Source of the DNA: Variovorax paradoxus EPS
Lineage (GTDB): Bacteria; Pseudomonadota; Gammaproteobacteria; Burkholderiales; Burkholderiaceae_C
DNA length: 64,000 bases
Direction: 5' to 3'
NCBI RefSeq assembly: GCF_000184745.1
Contig: NC_014931.1
Location: 1,054,001 to 1,118,000, forward strand
Shown here: positions 36,825 through 47,569 of the stretch, in pieces
Numbering within the stretch: position 1 is the stretch's first letter
Layout of the letters: each line of letters starts with the position of its first letter
Translations under genes and position numbers: made by a program
The notes under the pieces: model-generated
What the model saw: only the letters and a program-made list of their open reading frames with translations
What the model was told of the DNA's origin: nothing
The model's database searches: none

Positions 36825-39032
36825 ATGCGCCATCTGAAAGACCTCCCCGTCCTCATCCTCGGCCTCGGTGCGTCCGGGCTGGCGATGACGCGCTGGTGCG
36901 CGCGGCACGGTGCGGTCGTGACCGTGGCGGACACGCGCGAGGCGCCCGCCGCGCTCGCGACGCTGCGGGCGGAGTTGCCGGATGCGACCTTCATCGGCGG
37001 GCCGTTCTCGGCCGCACTGGTCGAAGGCACGCCGATTCGCGCTGTGTACCGCTCGCCGGGCCTGTCGCCCGCGACCATTGCGCCGGTCATCGATGCGGCG
37101 AAGGCCGTGGGGCTGACGGTTGGAGGCGAGCTGGACCTCTTCGCGCGCGCATTGCTCGATTTGCGGACGGTCGAAGTGCCGGTGGCGGAAGTCGCCGAGA
37201 CCGAGCCGGAAGCTGTGACCGAACCAGTTGCCGAAGCGCCTGCGGAACCCGTGGTGCCTGAAGCGGCCCAAGCCGAGCTGACGTTGACCGTCGAGCCGGC
37301 GGAAGCCCCGCCCGTCGAAGCGGCCGAAGTGCCGGCCGCACCGGAACCGGAAGAGGTGCATGCAGTGACCGAGCAGGTCGAGGCCGAAGCGGCTGCGACT
37401 GTCGAGGCAACCGAAGTGCCGGAAGCCGTCGAGACGGCGGAAGTGCCAGCGCAAACCGTCGAGCCCGTCGCCGCGACGGAAAGCACCGAAGCAACCGAAG
37501 CAGCACCTGAACCCGCAACCCCCGCGATGGCCGAGGCCATGCCGCGTGATCCTTCGCTGAGCGTTCCGGTCACGCCGCCCGTGGACGAAGGCGCCCCGGC
37601 CGCGGAGGTCACCGATGCTGCACCCGACGCGACGGCACCGGCGCCAGCAGTCGCACCCGCCACCGGTTCCCGCCTGCCCGCCACCGGCAAGCCCTACGTC
37701 CCCACGGCCGCCCGCGAGGCCGCCGACTTCGTCGCCAAGATCGCCGAACTCTCCGCCACCAACCCGGCCTCCGCCGCCGTGGAAGAAGAGCCGACCGCCC
37801 AACTGCCCCTGGTGCCGATCGAGGAACCGCCGGCCCCCAAGGGCTACACCCCCGCGGTGCTCGCCGTGACCGGCACCAACGGCAAGACCACCGTCACCGC
37901 GCTCACCGGCCAACTGGTCGAGCGCGCGGGCAAGAGCGTGGCTGTCGCCGGCAACATCGGCCCGACGCTGCTCGACACGCTGGCCGCGCACATCGATGCC
38001 GAGACGCTGCCCGACGTGTGGGTGCTCGAACTCTCCAGCTTCCAGCTCGACGGCGTGCAGGGCTTCGAGCCGACCGCCGCGACCGTGCTCAACCTCACGC
38101 AGGACCACCTCGACTGGCACGGCGACATGCCGGCCTATGCGGCGGCGAAGGCGCGCATCTTCGGTGCGAAGGGTCTGATGATCCTCAACCGCGACGACGC
38201 AGGCGTGATGGCCATGCTGCCGCCGCCCGTCCGGGTGAAGCTGCAGCGTCCGCAGATCCGCACGCACGTCACTTTCGGCAGCGCGATGCCGCTGCGCCCG
38301 GGCGACTACGGCATCGAGCGCATCAACGGCATCGGCTGGCTGGTGCGCGCACTGGAGGCCGACGAAACGCAGAAGCGCAAGCGTGGCGCGGTGGTCGAAG
38401 AAGAAATCTTCTTCCAGCGCCTGATGCCTGCCGACGCACTGCGCATCCGCGGCCGTCACAACGCCATGAACGCGCTGGCCGCGCTCGCGCTCGCCACCGC
38501 CGCCGACTGCCCGCTGGGCCCGATGCTCTACGGCCTGCGCGAATACCGCGGCGAGCCGCACCGCGTGGAGCCGATCGCGCTGATCGACGACGTCGAGTAC
38601 TTCGACGACAGCAAGGGCACCAACGTCGGCGCGACGGTCGCGGCGCTGAACGGCCTGGGCGAAGACCGCCGCGTGGTTGTCATCCTCGGCGGCGAAGGCA
38701 AGGGGCAGGACTTCGAACCGCTCGCCGCACCCGTCGCGCAGCACGCGCGCGCCGTCGTGCTGATCGGCCGCGACGCGCCGCTGATCGAGGCCGCGCTGGC
38801 GAACACCGGCGTCTCGCTGATGCATGCCGCCTCGATGGACGAGGCCGTGAAGCTGGCCGCCGCGCGCGCCAACCCCGGCGATGCCGTGCTGCTGTCACCG
38901 GCCTGTGCGAGCTTCGACATGTTCAAGGATTACGAGCACCGCGCGGAAGTGTTCCGCGAGGTCGTCCAGGCGCTCGCGGACAACCCGCGCGGCATGTCGA
39001 CCGACGGTTCGTTCCCGGAGGAAACGCTGTGA
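36825..39032 (+). CDS. murD: UDP-N-acetylmuramoyl-L-alanine--D-glutamate ligase MurD with large insertion
   Basis: 735 residues, against about 440-450 for typical MurD. It adds D-Glu to UDP-MurNAc-L-Ala. Domain 1 is residues 1-110 ([31 protein letters not shown]). Residues about 118-338 are a low-complexity insertion rich in Glu, Ala, Pro, Val and Thr. Domain 2 resumes with [15 protein letters not shown] (P-loop 350-356), [19 protein letters not shown] and [10 protein letters not shown]; domain 3 includes [21 protein letters not shown] and [22 protein letters not shown]. The frame is open throughout and catalytic motifs are intact, so it should be active. The stop overlaps the GTG of ftsW. 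Confidence 0.93.
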
Positions 39033-40327
39033 ACTCCGCTGCTGCAGGCGCCACGCCCAACACTCGCACCAGCCGCTTCGGTGGCTGGTTCAGGCGCGCC
39101 CGCAGCGGCATCGATTCGCTGCCCGTGCACCTGCCGGTGCGGCTGGGCGGGGCCGGCATCGCGCAGACCAAGGCCACGCCGATGCGCGTGCTGGGCTTCG
39201 ACCAGGCGCTGGTGTGGGTCACCGTGGCGCTCCTGACCTGGGGCCTGGTGATGGTGTATTCCGCGTCCATCGCGCTGCCCGACAACCCGCGCTTCGCGCG
39301 TGCCGGCTATGGCGCCTCGTTTTTCCTGACGCGGCATGCCGCGTCAGTGGCATTCGCGTTCATCGCCGCGCTGCTGGCCTTCCAGATCCCGATGAAGACC
39401 TGGGAGCGCGCCGCGCCCTGGCTGTTCGTCGTCTCGCTGCTCCTCCTGGTGGCGGTGCTGATTCCGCACATCGGCATCAGCGTGAACGGCGCTCGGCGCT
39501 GGCTGCCGATGGGCTTCATGCGCTTCCAGCCTTCCGAGCTCGCGAAGGTGGCGATGGTGCTCTATGCCGCCAGCTACATGGTGCGCAAGATGGAGATCAA
39601 GGAGCGGTTCTTTCGCGCCGTGCTGCCGATGGGCATTGCGGTGGTGGTGGTCGGCATGCTGGTGATGGCCGAGCCCGACATGGGCGCGTTCATGGTGATC
39701 GCGGTGATCGCCATGGGCATCCTCTTCCTGGGCGGCGTGAACGCGCGCATGTTCTTCGTGATCGCCGCGCTCGTGGTGGTGGCCTTCGGCACCATCGTGG
39801 CGAGCAGCCCCTGGCGCCGCGAGCGGATCTTCGCGTACCTCGATCCGTGGAGCGAGGAGCACGCGCTCGGAAAGGGCTACCAGCTCTCGCACTCGCTGAT
39901 CGCCATCGGGCGCGGCGAGATCTTCGGCGTCGGCCTGGGCGGCAGCGTCGAGAAGCTGCACTGGCTGCCCGAGGCGCACACCGACTTCCTGCTCGCCGTG
40001 ATCGGCGAGGAATTCGGCCTGGTCGGCGTGCTGCTGATCATCGGCCTCTTCCTCTGGCTGACCCGCCGCGTCATGCACATCGGCCGCCAGGCCATTGCGC
40101 TGGACCGCGTGTTTTCGGGCCTGGTCGCGCAAGGCGTGGGCGTGTGGCTCGGCTTCCAGACCTTCATCAACATGGGCGTGAACCTCGGTGCACTGCCGAC
40201 CAAGGGCCTGACCTTGCCGCTGATGAGCTTCGGCGGTTCGGCCATCCTGATGAACATGATCGCGCTGGCGATCGTGCTGCGCATCGATTACGAAAACCGA
40301 GTCCTCATGCGCGGAGGCCGCGTATGA
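39029..40327 (+). CDS. ftsW: septal peptidoglycan glycosyltransferase FtsW
   Basis: 432 residues, SEDS family, with about ten membrane helices after a basic cytoplasmic N-terminus of some 60 residues. It polymerises lipid II at the septum with FtsI. Family blocks: [84 protein letters not shown] and [14 protein letters not shown]. The GTG start overlaps the murD stop; an ATG is not available at this position. Confidence 0.94.
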
Positions 40328-41388
40328 CCGGCAGGACCGCACTCGTCATGGCCGGCGGCACCGGCGGCCACATCTTCCCGGGCCTCGCCGTGGCCGAGGC
40401 ATTGCGCGAGCGCGGCTGGCGCGTGCACTGGCTGGGCGCGCCCGGCGGCATGGAAGAAAAGCTCGTGCCGCCGCGTGGCTTCGCGTTCGAGCCGGTGCAG
40501 TTCGGCGGCGTGCGCGGCAAGGGCCCGCTCACGCTGTTCCTGCTGCCGTTGAAACTGCTGCGCGCTTTCTGGCAGAGCTTTCGCGTGGTGCGCCGCGTGA
40601 AGCCCGACGTGCTGGTGGGCCTGGGCGGCTACATCACCTTTCCGGGCGGAATGATGGGCGTGCTGCTCAACAAGCCGCTGGTGCTGCACGAGCAGAACTC
40701 GGTCGCGGGCCTCGCCAACAAGGTGCTGGCGGGCGTGGCCGACCGTGTGTTCACCGCCTTCCCGAATGTGCTGAAGAAGGCGCAGTGGGTGGGCAATCCG
40801 CTGCGCGCGGCGTTCACCTCGCAGCCCGATCCGGCCTCGCGCTTCGCGGGCCGAACCGGTCCGCTCAAGCTGCTCGTGGTGGGCGGCAGCCTCGGCGCAC
40901 GCGGCCTCAACACCGTGGTGCCGCAGGCGCTGGCGCGTATCGCACCCGAAACGCGTCCGCAGGTGCTGCACCAGAGCGGCACCAAGCAGATCGACGAACT
41001 GCGCGCCAACTACACGGCGGCGGGTGTCGAAGGCGAGCTCACGCCGTTCATCGAAGACACGGCGCAGGCCTATGCGGACGCGGACATCATCGTCGCGCGC
41101 GCCGGTGCCAGCACCGTCACAGAAATCGCGGCCGTCGGCGCAGCAGCGCTGTTCGTGCCTTTCCCCTCGGCGGTCGACGACCACCAGACCACCAACGCGC
41201 GCTTCCTCGTGGACGCGGGCGGCGGCTGGCTGGTGCAGCAGGCCGACCTCACACCTGAATTGCTGGCTGATTTGCTACAGAACACCGAGCGCACCGCGCT
41301 GATCGAGAAGGCCGCGAAGGCAAAGACCATGCAGAAGACAGAGGCTGTGGAAGCCGTCGTCCGCGCCTGCGAGGAGCTTGCCAAATGA
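40324..41388 (+). CDS. murG: UDP-N-acetylglucosamine transferase MurG
   Basis: 354 residues, GT-B fold, membrane-associated. Converts lipid I to lipid II. Glycine-rich loops [17 protein letters not shown] and [29 protein letters not shown], and the donor-site [15 protein letters not shown], then [13 protein letters not shown]. Overlaps both neighbours by ATGA. Confidence 0.95.
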
Positions 41389-42869
41389 AGCACGCCATTC
41401 GCCACATCCATTTCGTCGGCGTCGGCGGCTCGGGCATGAGCGGCATCGCCGAGGTGCTGCTCAACCTGGGCTACAGGATCACCGGCTCCGACCTGTCCGA
41501 CAGCGCCACGCTGCGCCGGCTCGCGGGCCTGGGCATCGGCACCTTCGTGGGCCATGCGGCCGCGCACATCGAGGGCGCGGACGCGGTCGTCACTTCCACT
41601 GCCGTGCAGTCGGACAATCCCGAAGTACTGGCCGCGCGCGAGAAGCGCATTCCGGTCGTGCCGCGCGCGCTGATGCTGGCCGAGCTGATGCGCCTGAAGC
41701 AGGGCATCGCGATCGCGGGCACGCACGGCAAGACCACCACCACCAGCCTCGTGGCGAGCGTGCTCGACGCGGCAGGGCTCGATCCGACCTTCGTGATCGG
41801 CGGGCGCCTGAACAGCGCAGGCGCGAATGCGCAGCTCGGCAGCGGCGACTACATCGTCGTCGAGGCCGACGAGTCGGACGCCTCGTTCCTGAACCTGCTG
41901 CCCGTGATGGCGGTGGTCACGAACATCGATGCCGACCACATGGAGACCTACGGGCACGACTTCGCGAAGCTGAAGAAAGCATTCGTCGACTTCCTGCACC
42001 GCATGCCGTTCTACGGCGTGGCCATTCTCTGCACCGACGACGCGGCGGTGCGCGACATCGTGGCCCAGGTCACCTGCCCGGTCACAAGCTACGGCTTCGG
42101 CGAGGACGCCCAGGTGCGCGCCGTCGACGTGCGCGCGGTCGGCGGCCAGATGCATTTCACCGCGCAGCGCCGCAACGGCGTGACGCTGCCCGACCTGCCC
42201 ATCGTGCTGAACCTGCCGGGCGAGCACAACGTGCGCAATGCGCTGTCGGTGATCGCGGTGGCGGTCGAGCTCGGCATTCCCGACGAGGCGGTGCAGCGAG
42301 GCCTCGCCGGCTTCAAGGGCGTGGGCCGCCGCTTCCAGAGCTACGGCGAGGTGAGCGTGCCGGGCGGCACGGGCAGCTTCACCGTGATCGACGACTACGG
42401 CCATCACCCGGTCGAGATGGCGGCCACGATCGCCGCCGCACGCGGCGCGTTCCCGGGCCGCCGGCTGGTGCTGGCTTTCCAGCCGCACCGCTACACCCGC
42501 ACGCGCGACTGCTTCGAGGACTTCGTGAAGGTCATCGGCACGGCCGATTCGGTGCTGCTCGGCGAGGTCTATGCCGCGGGCGAGGCGCCCATCGTGGCCG
42601 CCGACGGCCGCACGCTGGCGCGCGCGCTGCGCGTGGCCGGCAAGGTGGAGCCGGTGTTCGTCGACGACATCGCGGCCATGCCGCAGGCGGTGCTGGACAA
42701 CGCCCGGCCGGGCGACGTCGTGCTTTCCATGGGCGCCGGTTCCATCGGCGCGGTGCCGGGCAAGGTGGTCGAACTCGGCGGCGCGGCCGCACCCGCAGCG
42801 GCTGCCGCAGCCACTGCGCCATCGTCAACAACTTCGGAGCGCGGCTCGCGCAAGGGGAGGGCATCGTGA
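41385..42869 (+). CDS. murC: UDP-N-acetylmuramate--L-alanine ligase MurC
   Basis: 494 residues. First of the Mur ligases, adding L-Ala. [20 protein letters not shown] opens the Rossmann domain; P-loop [26 protein letters not shown] and [11 protein letters not shown] follow; C-terminal [14 protein letters not shown] and [12 protein letters not shown]. The last 30 residues are Ala/Ser/Thr-rich and include the [12 protein letters not shown] stretch. The stop overlaps the GTG of ddl. Confidence 0.95.
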   Translation: MKHAIRHIHFVGVGGSGMSGIAEVLLNLGYRITGSDLSDSATLRRLAGLGIGTFVGHAAAHIEGADAVVTSTAVQSDNPEVLAAREKRIPVVPRALMLAELMRLKQGIAIAGTHGKTTTTSLVASVLDAAGLDPTFVIGGRLNSAGANAQLGSGDYIVVEADESDASFLNLLPVMAVVTNIDADHMETYGHDFAKLKKAFVDFLHRMPFYGVAILCTDDAAVRDIVAQVTCPVTSYGFGEDAQVRAVDVRAVGGQMHFTAQRRNGVTLPDLPIVLNLPGEHNVRNALSVIAVAVELGIPDEAVQRGLAGFKGVGRRFQSYGEVSVPGGTGSFTVIDDYGHHPVEMAATIAAARGAFPGRRLVLAFQPHRYTRTRDCFEDFVKVIGTADSVLLGEVYAAGEAPIVAADGRTLARALRVAGKVEPVFVDDIAAMPQAVLDNARPGDVVLSMGAGSIGAVPGKVVELGGAAAPAAAAAATAPSSTTSERGSRKGRAS

Positions 42870-43837
42870 GCCTTCAGGATCCAAAACTTTTCGGCAAGGT
42901 CGCCGTGCTGTTTGGCGGCAGTTCCGCGGAACGCGAGGTCTCGATGATGTCGGGCACCGGCGTGCTCGAGGCGCTGCGTTCGCGCGGCGTCGATGCGCAC
43001 GCCTTCGATCCGTCCGAGCGCGACCTGGTCGAGCTCAAGCGCGAAGGCTTTGCGCGCTGCTTCGTCGTGCTGCACGGCCGCCATGGCGAAGACGGCACGG
43101 TGCAGGGCGCGCTCGAGCTGCTCGGCATTCCCTACACCGGCTCGGGCGTCATGGCCTCGAGCGTGGCGATGGACAAGGTCATGACCAAGCGCATCTGGCA
43201 GGCCGACGGCCTGCCGACGCCCAAGTACGTGCGCCTGGCTTTCGACCAGCAGAGCCGCGAGCAGATCATGGTGGTGCCCGACGTGCTCGGCCTGCCGCTG
43301 ATCGTGAAGCCACCGCGCGAGGGTTCGTCCATCGGCGTGACGAAGGTCGAAGGCTATTCACAGATGCAGGACGCGGTCACGCTCTCGGCGAAATACGACG
43401 CCGATGTGCTCTGCGAGGAGTTCATCGAGGGCGAGGAGGTGACCTGCGCCGTGCTCGGCCAGGGGCTCGATGCGCGCGCGCTCCCGGTGGTGCGCATCGC
43501 CGCGCCCGAAGGCGCCTACGACTACCAGAACAAGTATTTCACCGACGTCGTGCAATACAAGTGCCCGAGCGGGTTGCCGGCGGACGAGGAGCACGAGATC
43601 CAGCGCATCACGCTGGCCGCGTACCACACGCTCGGCTGCCGCGGCTGGGGCCGCGCCGACGTGATGATCCGCGCCAGCGACCGCAAGCCCTTCCTGCTCG
43701 AGATGAACACCTCGCCCGGCATGACCAGCCATTCGCTGGTGCCGATGTCGGCGCGTGCGGCGGGCATTCCCTACGAAGAGCTGTGCCTGCGCGTGCTGGC
43801 CTCCGCTTCGCTGGATGCCAAGGGAGGCGCGCAATAG
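42866..43837 (+). CDS. ddl: D-alanine--D-alanine ligase
   Basis: 323 residues, ATP-grasp. Supplies D-Ala-D-Ala to Mur[58 protein letters not shown], and the metal-binding end [25 protein letters not shown] precedes the GTG start, which overlaps the murC stop. DdlB by cluster position. Confidence 0.95.
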   Translation: MSLQDPKLFGKVAVLFGGSSAEREVSMMSGTGVLEALRSRGVDAHAFDPSERDLVELKREGFARCFVVLHGRHGEDGTVQGALELLGIPYTGSGVMASSVAMDKVMTKRIWQADGLPTPKYVRLAFDQQSREQIMVVPDVLGLPLIVKPPREGSSIGVTKVEGYSQMQDAVTLSAKYDADVLCEEFIEGEEVTCAVLGQGLDARALPVVRIAAPEGAYDYQNKYFTDVVQYKCPSGLPADEEHEIQRITLAAYHTLGCRGWGRADVMIRASDRKPFLLEMNTSPGMTSHSLVPMSARAAGIPYEELCLRVLASASLDAKGGAQ

Positions 43838-43839
43838 CC

Positions 43840-44628
43840 ATGGCCGACAGCATCCAGGCGCCGTTCGACGTCAAGCTCATGAACATCGTGGCGAACCTCG
43901 CGTTCGTCGCGGTGGCGCTCATGCTGCTGGCGGCGGGCGCGTGGTGGGTGCTGCGCCAGCCTTTCTTCCCGCTCGCGGGTATCAAGGTGGACGGCGAAGT
44001 GACGCACAACAACGCGGTCACGCTGCGCGCCAACGTGGCGCCGCAGCTCTCGGGCAACTTCTTCACCATCGACCTCGCGCGTGCGCGCACCGCCTTCGAA
44101 GCGGTGCCGTGGGTGCGCAGCGCGGTGGTGCGGCGCGAGTTTCCGAACAAGCTGCGCGTGTCGCTGACCGAGCAGGTGCCGGTGGCCAGCTGGGGCGACG
44201 AGGCGGGGTCGAAGCTCATCAACGGCTTCGGCGATGTGTTCGAAGCCAACGTGGCCGAGGTGGACGAGGACCTACCGCGCCTGGACGGCCCGATCGAGCA
44301 GGCCGGGCAGGTGCTGGGCATGTACCGCGTGCTGGCGCCGCAGTTCCAGCCCTACGACTTCGGCATCGACGAGCTCACGCTGTCCAGCCGGGGCAGCTGG
44401 AGGGTGGTGCTGGACAGCGGCGCGCGGATCGAACTCGGGCGCGGGCAGAGCGAAGAGGTGTCGGCCAGGCTGCAGCGCTTCCTGAAGACCGTGACCCAGG
44501 TCGCGGGCCAATACCACCGCACGGTGGCCGATGTCGAAGGCGCCGATCTGCGCCACAACGACGCGTATGCATTGAGGCTGCGCGGCGTCACCACGGTCTC
44601 GCCCGAGACCCCAAGAAGAATCAAGTAG
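43840..44628 (+). CDS. ftsQ: cell division protein FtsQ
   Basis: 262 residues. Cytoplasmic N-terminus, one helix (VANLAFVAVALMLLAAGAWW), then the POTRA domain (FFPLAGIKVDGEVTHNNAVT, FEAVPWVRSAVVRREFPNKL) and the beta domain (LDSGARIELGRGQSEEVSARLQRFL). Bridges early and late division proteins through FtsB-FtsL. It starts 2 nt after the ddl stop and is followed by ftsA after 30 nt. Confidence 0.92.
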   Translation: MADSIQAPFDVKLMNIVANLAFVAVALMLLAAGAWWVLRQPFFPLAGIKVDGEVTHNNAVTLRANVAPQLSGNFFTIDLARARTAFEAVPWVRSAVVRREFPNKLRVSLTEQVPVASWGDEAGSKLINGFGDVFEANVAEVDEDLPRLDGPIEQAGQVLGMYRVLAPQFQPYDFGIDELTLSSRGSWRVVLDSGARIELGRGQSEEVSARLQRFLKTVTQVAGQYHRTVADVEGADLRHNDAYALRLRGVTTVSPETPRRIK

Positions 44629-44658
44629 CGCACAGCGAGAAATCGAGGACATATTTCA

Positions 44659-45888
44659 ATGCCCAAAGAATACAAAGACCTGGTCGTAGGCCTGGACATC
44701 GGCACCGCCAAGGTGATGGTGGTCGTGGCCGAGGTGCTGCCCGGCGGCGAGCTCAAGCTCGCCGGGCTCGGCATCGCGCCGAGCAATGGCCTGAAGCGCG
44801 GCGTGGTGGTGAACATCGACGCCACGGTGCAGAGCATCCAGCAGGCGCTGAAAGAGGCCGAGCTGATGGCCGACTGCAAGATCAGCCGCGTCTACACCGG
44901 CATCACCGGCAGCCACATCCGCGGCATCAATTCCAGCGGCATGGTGGCGGTGAAGGACAAGGAAGTGACGCCCGCCGACGTGGCCCGCGTGGTGGAGACC
45001 GCGCGCGCGATCAACATCTCGAGCGACCAGCGCTTGCTGCTGGTGGAGCCGCAGGAGTTCGTGATCGACGGCCAGGACGTGAAGGAGCCGATCGGCATGA
45101 GCGGCATGCGGCTCGAAGCCAAGGTGCACATCGTGACCGGTGCGCAGAGCGCGGCCGAGAACATCATCAAGTGCGTGCGCCGCTGCGGCCTGGAGGTCGA
45201 CCAGCTGATGCTGAACCCGCTGGCCTCGAGCCAGGCGGTGCTCACGGAAGACGAACGCGAACTGGGCGTGGTGCTGGTGGACATCGGCGCGGGCACGACC
45301 GACGTGGCGATCTTCACCAATGGCGCGATTCGCCACACGGCGGTGATTCCGATCGCGGGCGACCTCATCACGAGCGACATCGCGATGGCGCTGCGCACGC
45401 CCACCAAGGACGCGGAAGACATCAAGGTCGAGAGCGGCTATGCGAAGCAACTGCTGGCCGACCCCGACCAGCAGGTGGAAGTGCCGGGTCTGGGCGACCG
45501 CGGTCCGCGCATGCTGAGCAAGCAGGCGCTGGCCGGCGTGATCGAGCCGCGCATCGAGGAGATCTTCTCGCTGGTGCAGCAGGTGGTGCGTGAGTCGGGC
45601 TACGAAGAGGTGCTCTCTTCGGGCGTGGTGCTCACCGGCGGCAGTGCGGTGATGCCGGGCATGGTCGAGCTGGGCGAAGACATCTTCCTCAAGCCCGTGC
45701 GCCGCGGCATCCCGAAGTATTCCAGCGCGTTGTCCGACATGGTCGCGCAGCCTCGCGCGGCTACTGTCATGGGCCTGCTCGAAGAGGCGCGCTTCGCACG
45801 CATGCGCGGCTTCAAGGTCGCGCAAAAGAACGGGTCGGTAAAGACTGCGTTCGGACGTTTCAAGGACTTCATCGTGGGGAACTTCTGA
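44659..45888 (+). CDS. ftsA: cell division protein FtsA
   Basis: 409 residues. Actin-like ATPase that tethers FtsZ to the membrane. LVVGLDIGTAKVMVVVAEV (phosphate 1), VLVDIGAGTTDVAIF (phosphate 2), VVLTGGSAVMPGM (adenosine), and a C-terminal amphipathic helix FGRFKDFIVGNF for membrane binding. GAGGAC lies 8 nt before the ATG. Confidence 0.95.
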   Translation: MPKEYKDLVVGLDIGTAKVMVVVAEVLPGGELKLAGLGIAPSNGLKRGVVVNIDATVQSIQQALKEAELMADCKISRVYTGITGSHIRGINSSGMVAVKDKEVTPADVARVVETARAINISSDQRLLLVEPQEFVIDGQDVKEPIGMSGMRLEAKVHIVTGAQSAAENIIKCVRRCGLEVDQLMLNPLASSQAVLTEDERELGVVLVDIGAGTTDVAIFTNGAIRHTAVIPIAGDLITSDIAMALRTPTKDAEDIKVESGYAKQLLADPDQQVEVPGLGDRGPRMLSKQALAGVIEPRIEEIFSLVQQVVRESGYEEVLSSGVVLTGGSAVMPGMVELGEDIFLKPVRRGIPKYSSALSDMVAQPRAATVMGLLEEARFARMRGFKVAQKNGSVKTAFGRFKDFIVGNF

Positions 45889-45938
45889 CCATGAACCACT
45901 CCCCACTCTGGCTCGCTCGCGGCAGTCCGCCGTTGCAT

Positions 45939-45993
45939 TTCAACGAGCGATGGCGACGAACAGGTCCACCATCGTGACGACGCTCTCGTTGAA
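45939..45993 (+). repeat. nested inverted repeat in the ftsA-ftsZ spacer
   Basis: TTCAACGAG (45939-45947) pairs with CTCGTTGAA (45985-45993); directly inside, CGATGG (45948-45953) pairs with CCATCG (45969-45974). Together they can form a 15-bp stem with an asymmetric internal bulge. It is followed by an AT-rich stretch and the ftsZ ribosome site AAGGAG (46047-46052). Confidence 0.7.
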
Positions 45994-46058
45994 CACGTCA
46001 CGGCAAAAGAATTATTCATAGATACATAACGGCAACTGCAATATTCAAGGAGTTAGAA

Positions 46059-47267
46059 ATGACCATCGAAATGATCGAAGTCGAAGAATTCAATCAGGGC
46101 ACGCAGATCAAGGTGATCGGTGTCGGCGGCGGTGGCGGCAATGCGGTCGCCCACATGATGGAGCGTGGTGTGCAGGGCGTGCAGTTCGTTTGCGCGAACA
46201 CTGACGCACAGGCGCTGACCCGCAGCAACGCGAACAAGATCATCCAGCTGGGCACCAGCGGCCTGGGTGCCGGCAGCAAGCCCGACAAGGGCCGTGAAGC
46301 CGCCGAAGCCGCCGTGGACGAAATCCGCGCGGCGATCGACGGCGCGCACATGCTGTTCATCACCGCCGGCATGGGCGGCGGCACGGGCACCGGCGCCGCG
46401 CCGGTGATCGCGCGCGTGGCCAAGGAAATGGGCATCCTCACCGTGGGTGTGGTGACCAAGCCCTTCGACTGGGAAGGCGGCCGCCGCATGAAGAACGCGG
46501 ACGACGGCCTGGCCGAACTCGAAGCCAACGTCGATTCGCTGATCGTGGTGCTCAACGAGAAGCTGCTCGACGTGCTCGGTGAAGACATCACCCAGGACGA
46601 AGCCTTCGCGCACGCCAACGATGTGCTCAAGAACGCCGTGGGCGGCATCTCGGAAATCATCAACGAGTACGGCGGCGTGAACGTCGACTTCGAAGACGTG
46701 CGCACCGTGATGGGCGAACCGGGCAAGGCCATGATGGGCACCGCCGCGGCTGCCGGTCCCGACCGCGCGCGCATCGCCGCCGAGCAGGCCGTGGCCTGCC
46801 CGCTGCTCGAAGGCATCGACCTCTCGGGCGCCAAGGGCGTGCTGGTGCTGGTGACGGCATCGAAGGGTTCGCTGAAGCTGAACGAGTCGAAGCTCGCGAT
46901 GAACACCATCCGCGCCTACGCCTCGCCCGATGCGCACGTGATCTACGGCGCTGCCTACGACGAAGCCCTGGGCGACGAGATGCGCGTGACCGTGGTGGCC
47001 ACGGGCCTCTCGCGCGCGGATGCACGCCGCCAGGCACCTACGCTGGAAGTCATTCGCACCGGCACCGACAACATCCCGTTCAACGTGCCCACCATGGGCG
47101 GCGTCGGCCACACCAGCGGTGGCAGCCAGCCGAACTACGACGGCATGGCAGTTCCCAGCGTGTGGCGCACCAACCGCACGATGGCCGCGGCCAAGGTGGA
47201 TGCACTGTCGTCGGGCGGCATGGACGACTTCGAAATTCCTGCATTCCTGCGCCGTCAGGCCGATTAA
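46059..47267 (+). CDS. ftsZ: cell division protein FtsZ
   Basis: 402 residues. Tubulin-like GTPase forming the Z ring. IKVIGVGGGGGNAVAHM, the tubulin signature GGGTGTGAAPVIA, and NVDFEDVRTVMGEPGKAMMG. The conserved C-terminal peptide FEIPAFLRRQAD binds FtsA and ZipA. The spacer to ftsA is 170 nt and structured, so ftsZ may have its own promoter and control. Confidence 0.97.
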   Translation: MTIEMIEVEEFNQGTQIKVIGVGGGGGNAVAHMMERGVQGVQFVCANTDAQALTRSNANKIIQLGTSGLGAGSKPDKGREAAEAAVDEIRAAIDGAHMLFITAGMGGGTGTGAAPVIARVAKEMGILTVGVVTKPFDWEGGRRMKNADDGLAELEANVDSLIVVLNEKLLDVLGEDITQDEAFAHANDVLKNAVGGISEIINEYGGVNVDFEDVRTVMGEPGKAMMGTAAAAGPDRARIAAEQAVACPLLEGIDLSGAKGVLVLVTASKGSLKLNESKLAMNTIRAYASPDAHVIYGAAYDEALGDEMRVTVVATGLSRADARRQAPTLEVIRTGTDNIPFNVPTMGGVGHTSGGSQPNYDGMAVPSVWRTNRTMAAAKVDALSSGGMDDFEIPAFLRRQAD

Positions 47268-47290
47268 CCGGGCTCACCCCCAGGCTGCGC

Positions 47291-47367
47291 GCACTTCGTG
47301 TCGCTTCGCCAACCCCTACCGGGGGCAACATCAGCGGCCCGGCAAAGCCGGTTCCGCGGTGTTTCGC
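47291..47367 (+). repeat. dispersed intergenic repeat, copy A
   Basis: Starts with CACTTCGTGT, then a variable stretch, CCCTACCGGGGGCAACA, CGGCCCGGC and AAGCCGGTTCCGCGGTGTTT; nearly identical to copy B at 56144-56220. It contains two small hairpins (CCCC-TACC-GGGG and CCGGC-AAA-GCCGG). It lies 24 nt behind the ftsZ stop. Confidence 0.8.
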
Positions 47368-47381
47368 GAAGTGACTCAACG

Positions 47382-47480
47382 GGACGCTCAGGGCACGAAG
47401 GTTCGCAAGGGGTACAGGGAAGACCTGAAAGGGACTTCCGCTGCTCTAGGCGCTGCGTTCACTTCGTGCCCTTTGCGTCC
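47382..47480. repeat. 99-nt imperfect palindrome
   Basis: GGACGC-TC-AGGGCACGAAG (47382-47400) pairs with CTTCGTGCCCT-TT-GCGTCC (47462-47480), 17 of 19 positions, with a 61-nt interior. The form suits a MITE-like or palindromic intergenic element. Only one copy was noticed in this window. Confidence 0.7.
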
Positions 47481-47556
47481 ATTGCCGGGATTGCATAGAA
47501 CCGATGTCTATCGCTGCCATAGCGAGGGGATTAGGCCGCCACGCGCGTGGCGCGCC

Positions 47557-47562
47557 TAAAAT
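47557..47562 (+). promoter_or_regulatory. -10-like TAAAAT directly before lpxC
   Basis: TAAAAT ends 7 nt before the lpxC GTG at 47570; no Shine-Dalgarno sequence lies between. Confidence 0.45.
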
Positions 47563-47569
47563 CCCCGGC

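Larger units (their letters stand above)
47268..47569 (+). other. ftsZ-lpxC spacer with two structured repeats
   Basis: About 300 bases without a convincing gene. It holds dispersed repeat copy A (47291-47367), a 99-nt imperfect palindrome (47382-47480), and the lpxC -10-like element TAAAAT. The small plus frames across it are not supported by ribosome sites. Confidence 0.6.

Noticed and set aside
47504..47569. Upstream ATG of lpxC
   Set aside because: LpxC begins at the QQRTLK block; the extra residues are not conserved in memory of the family, and a -10-like element lies inside them.
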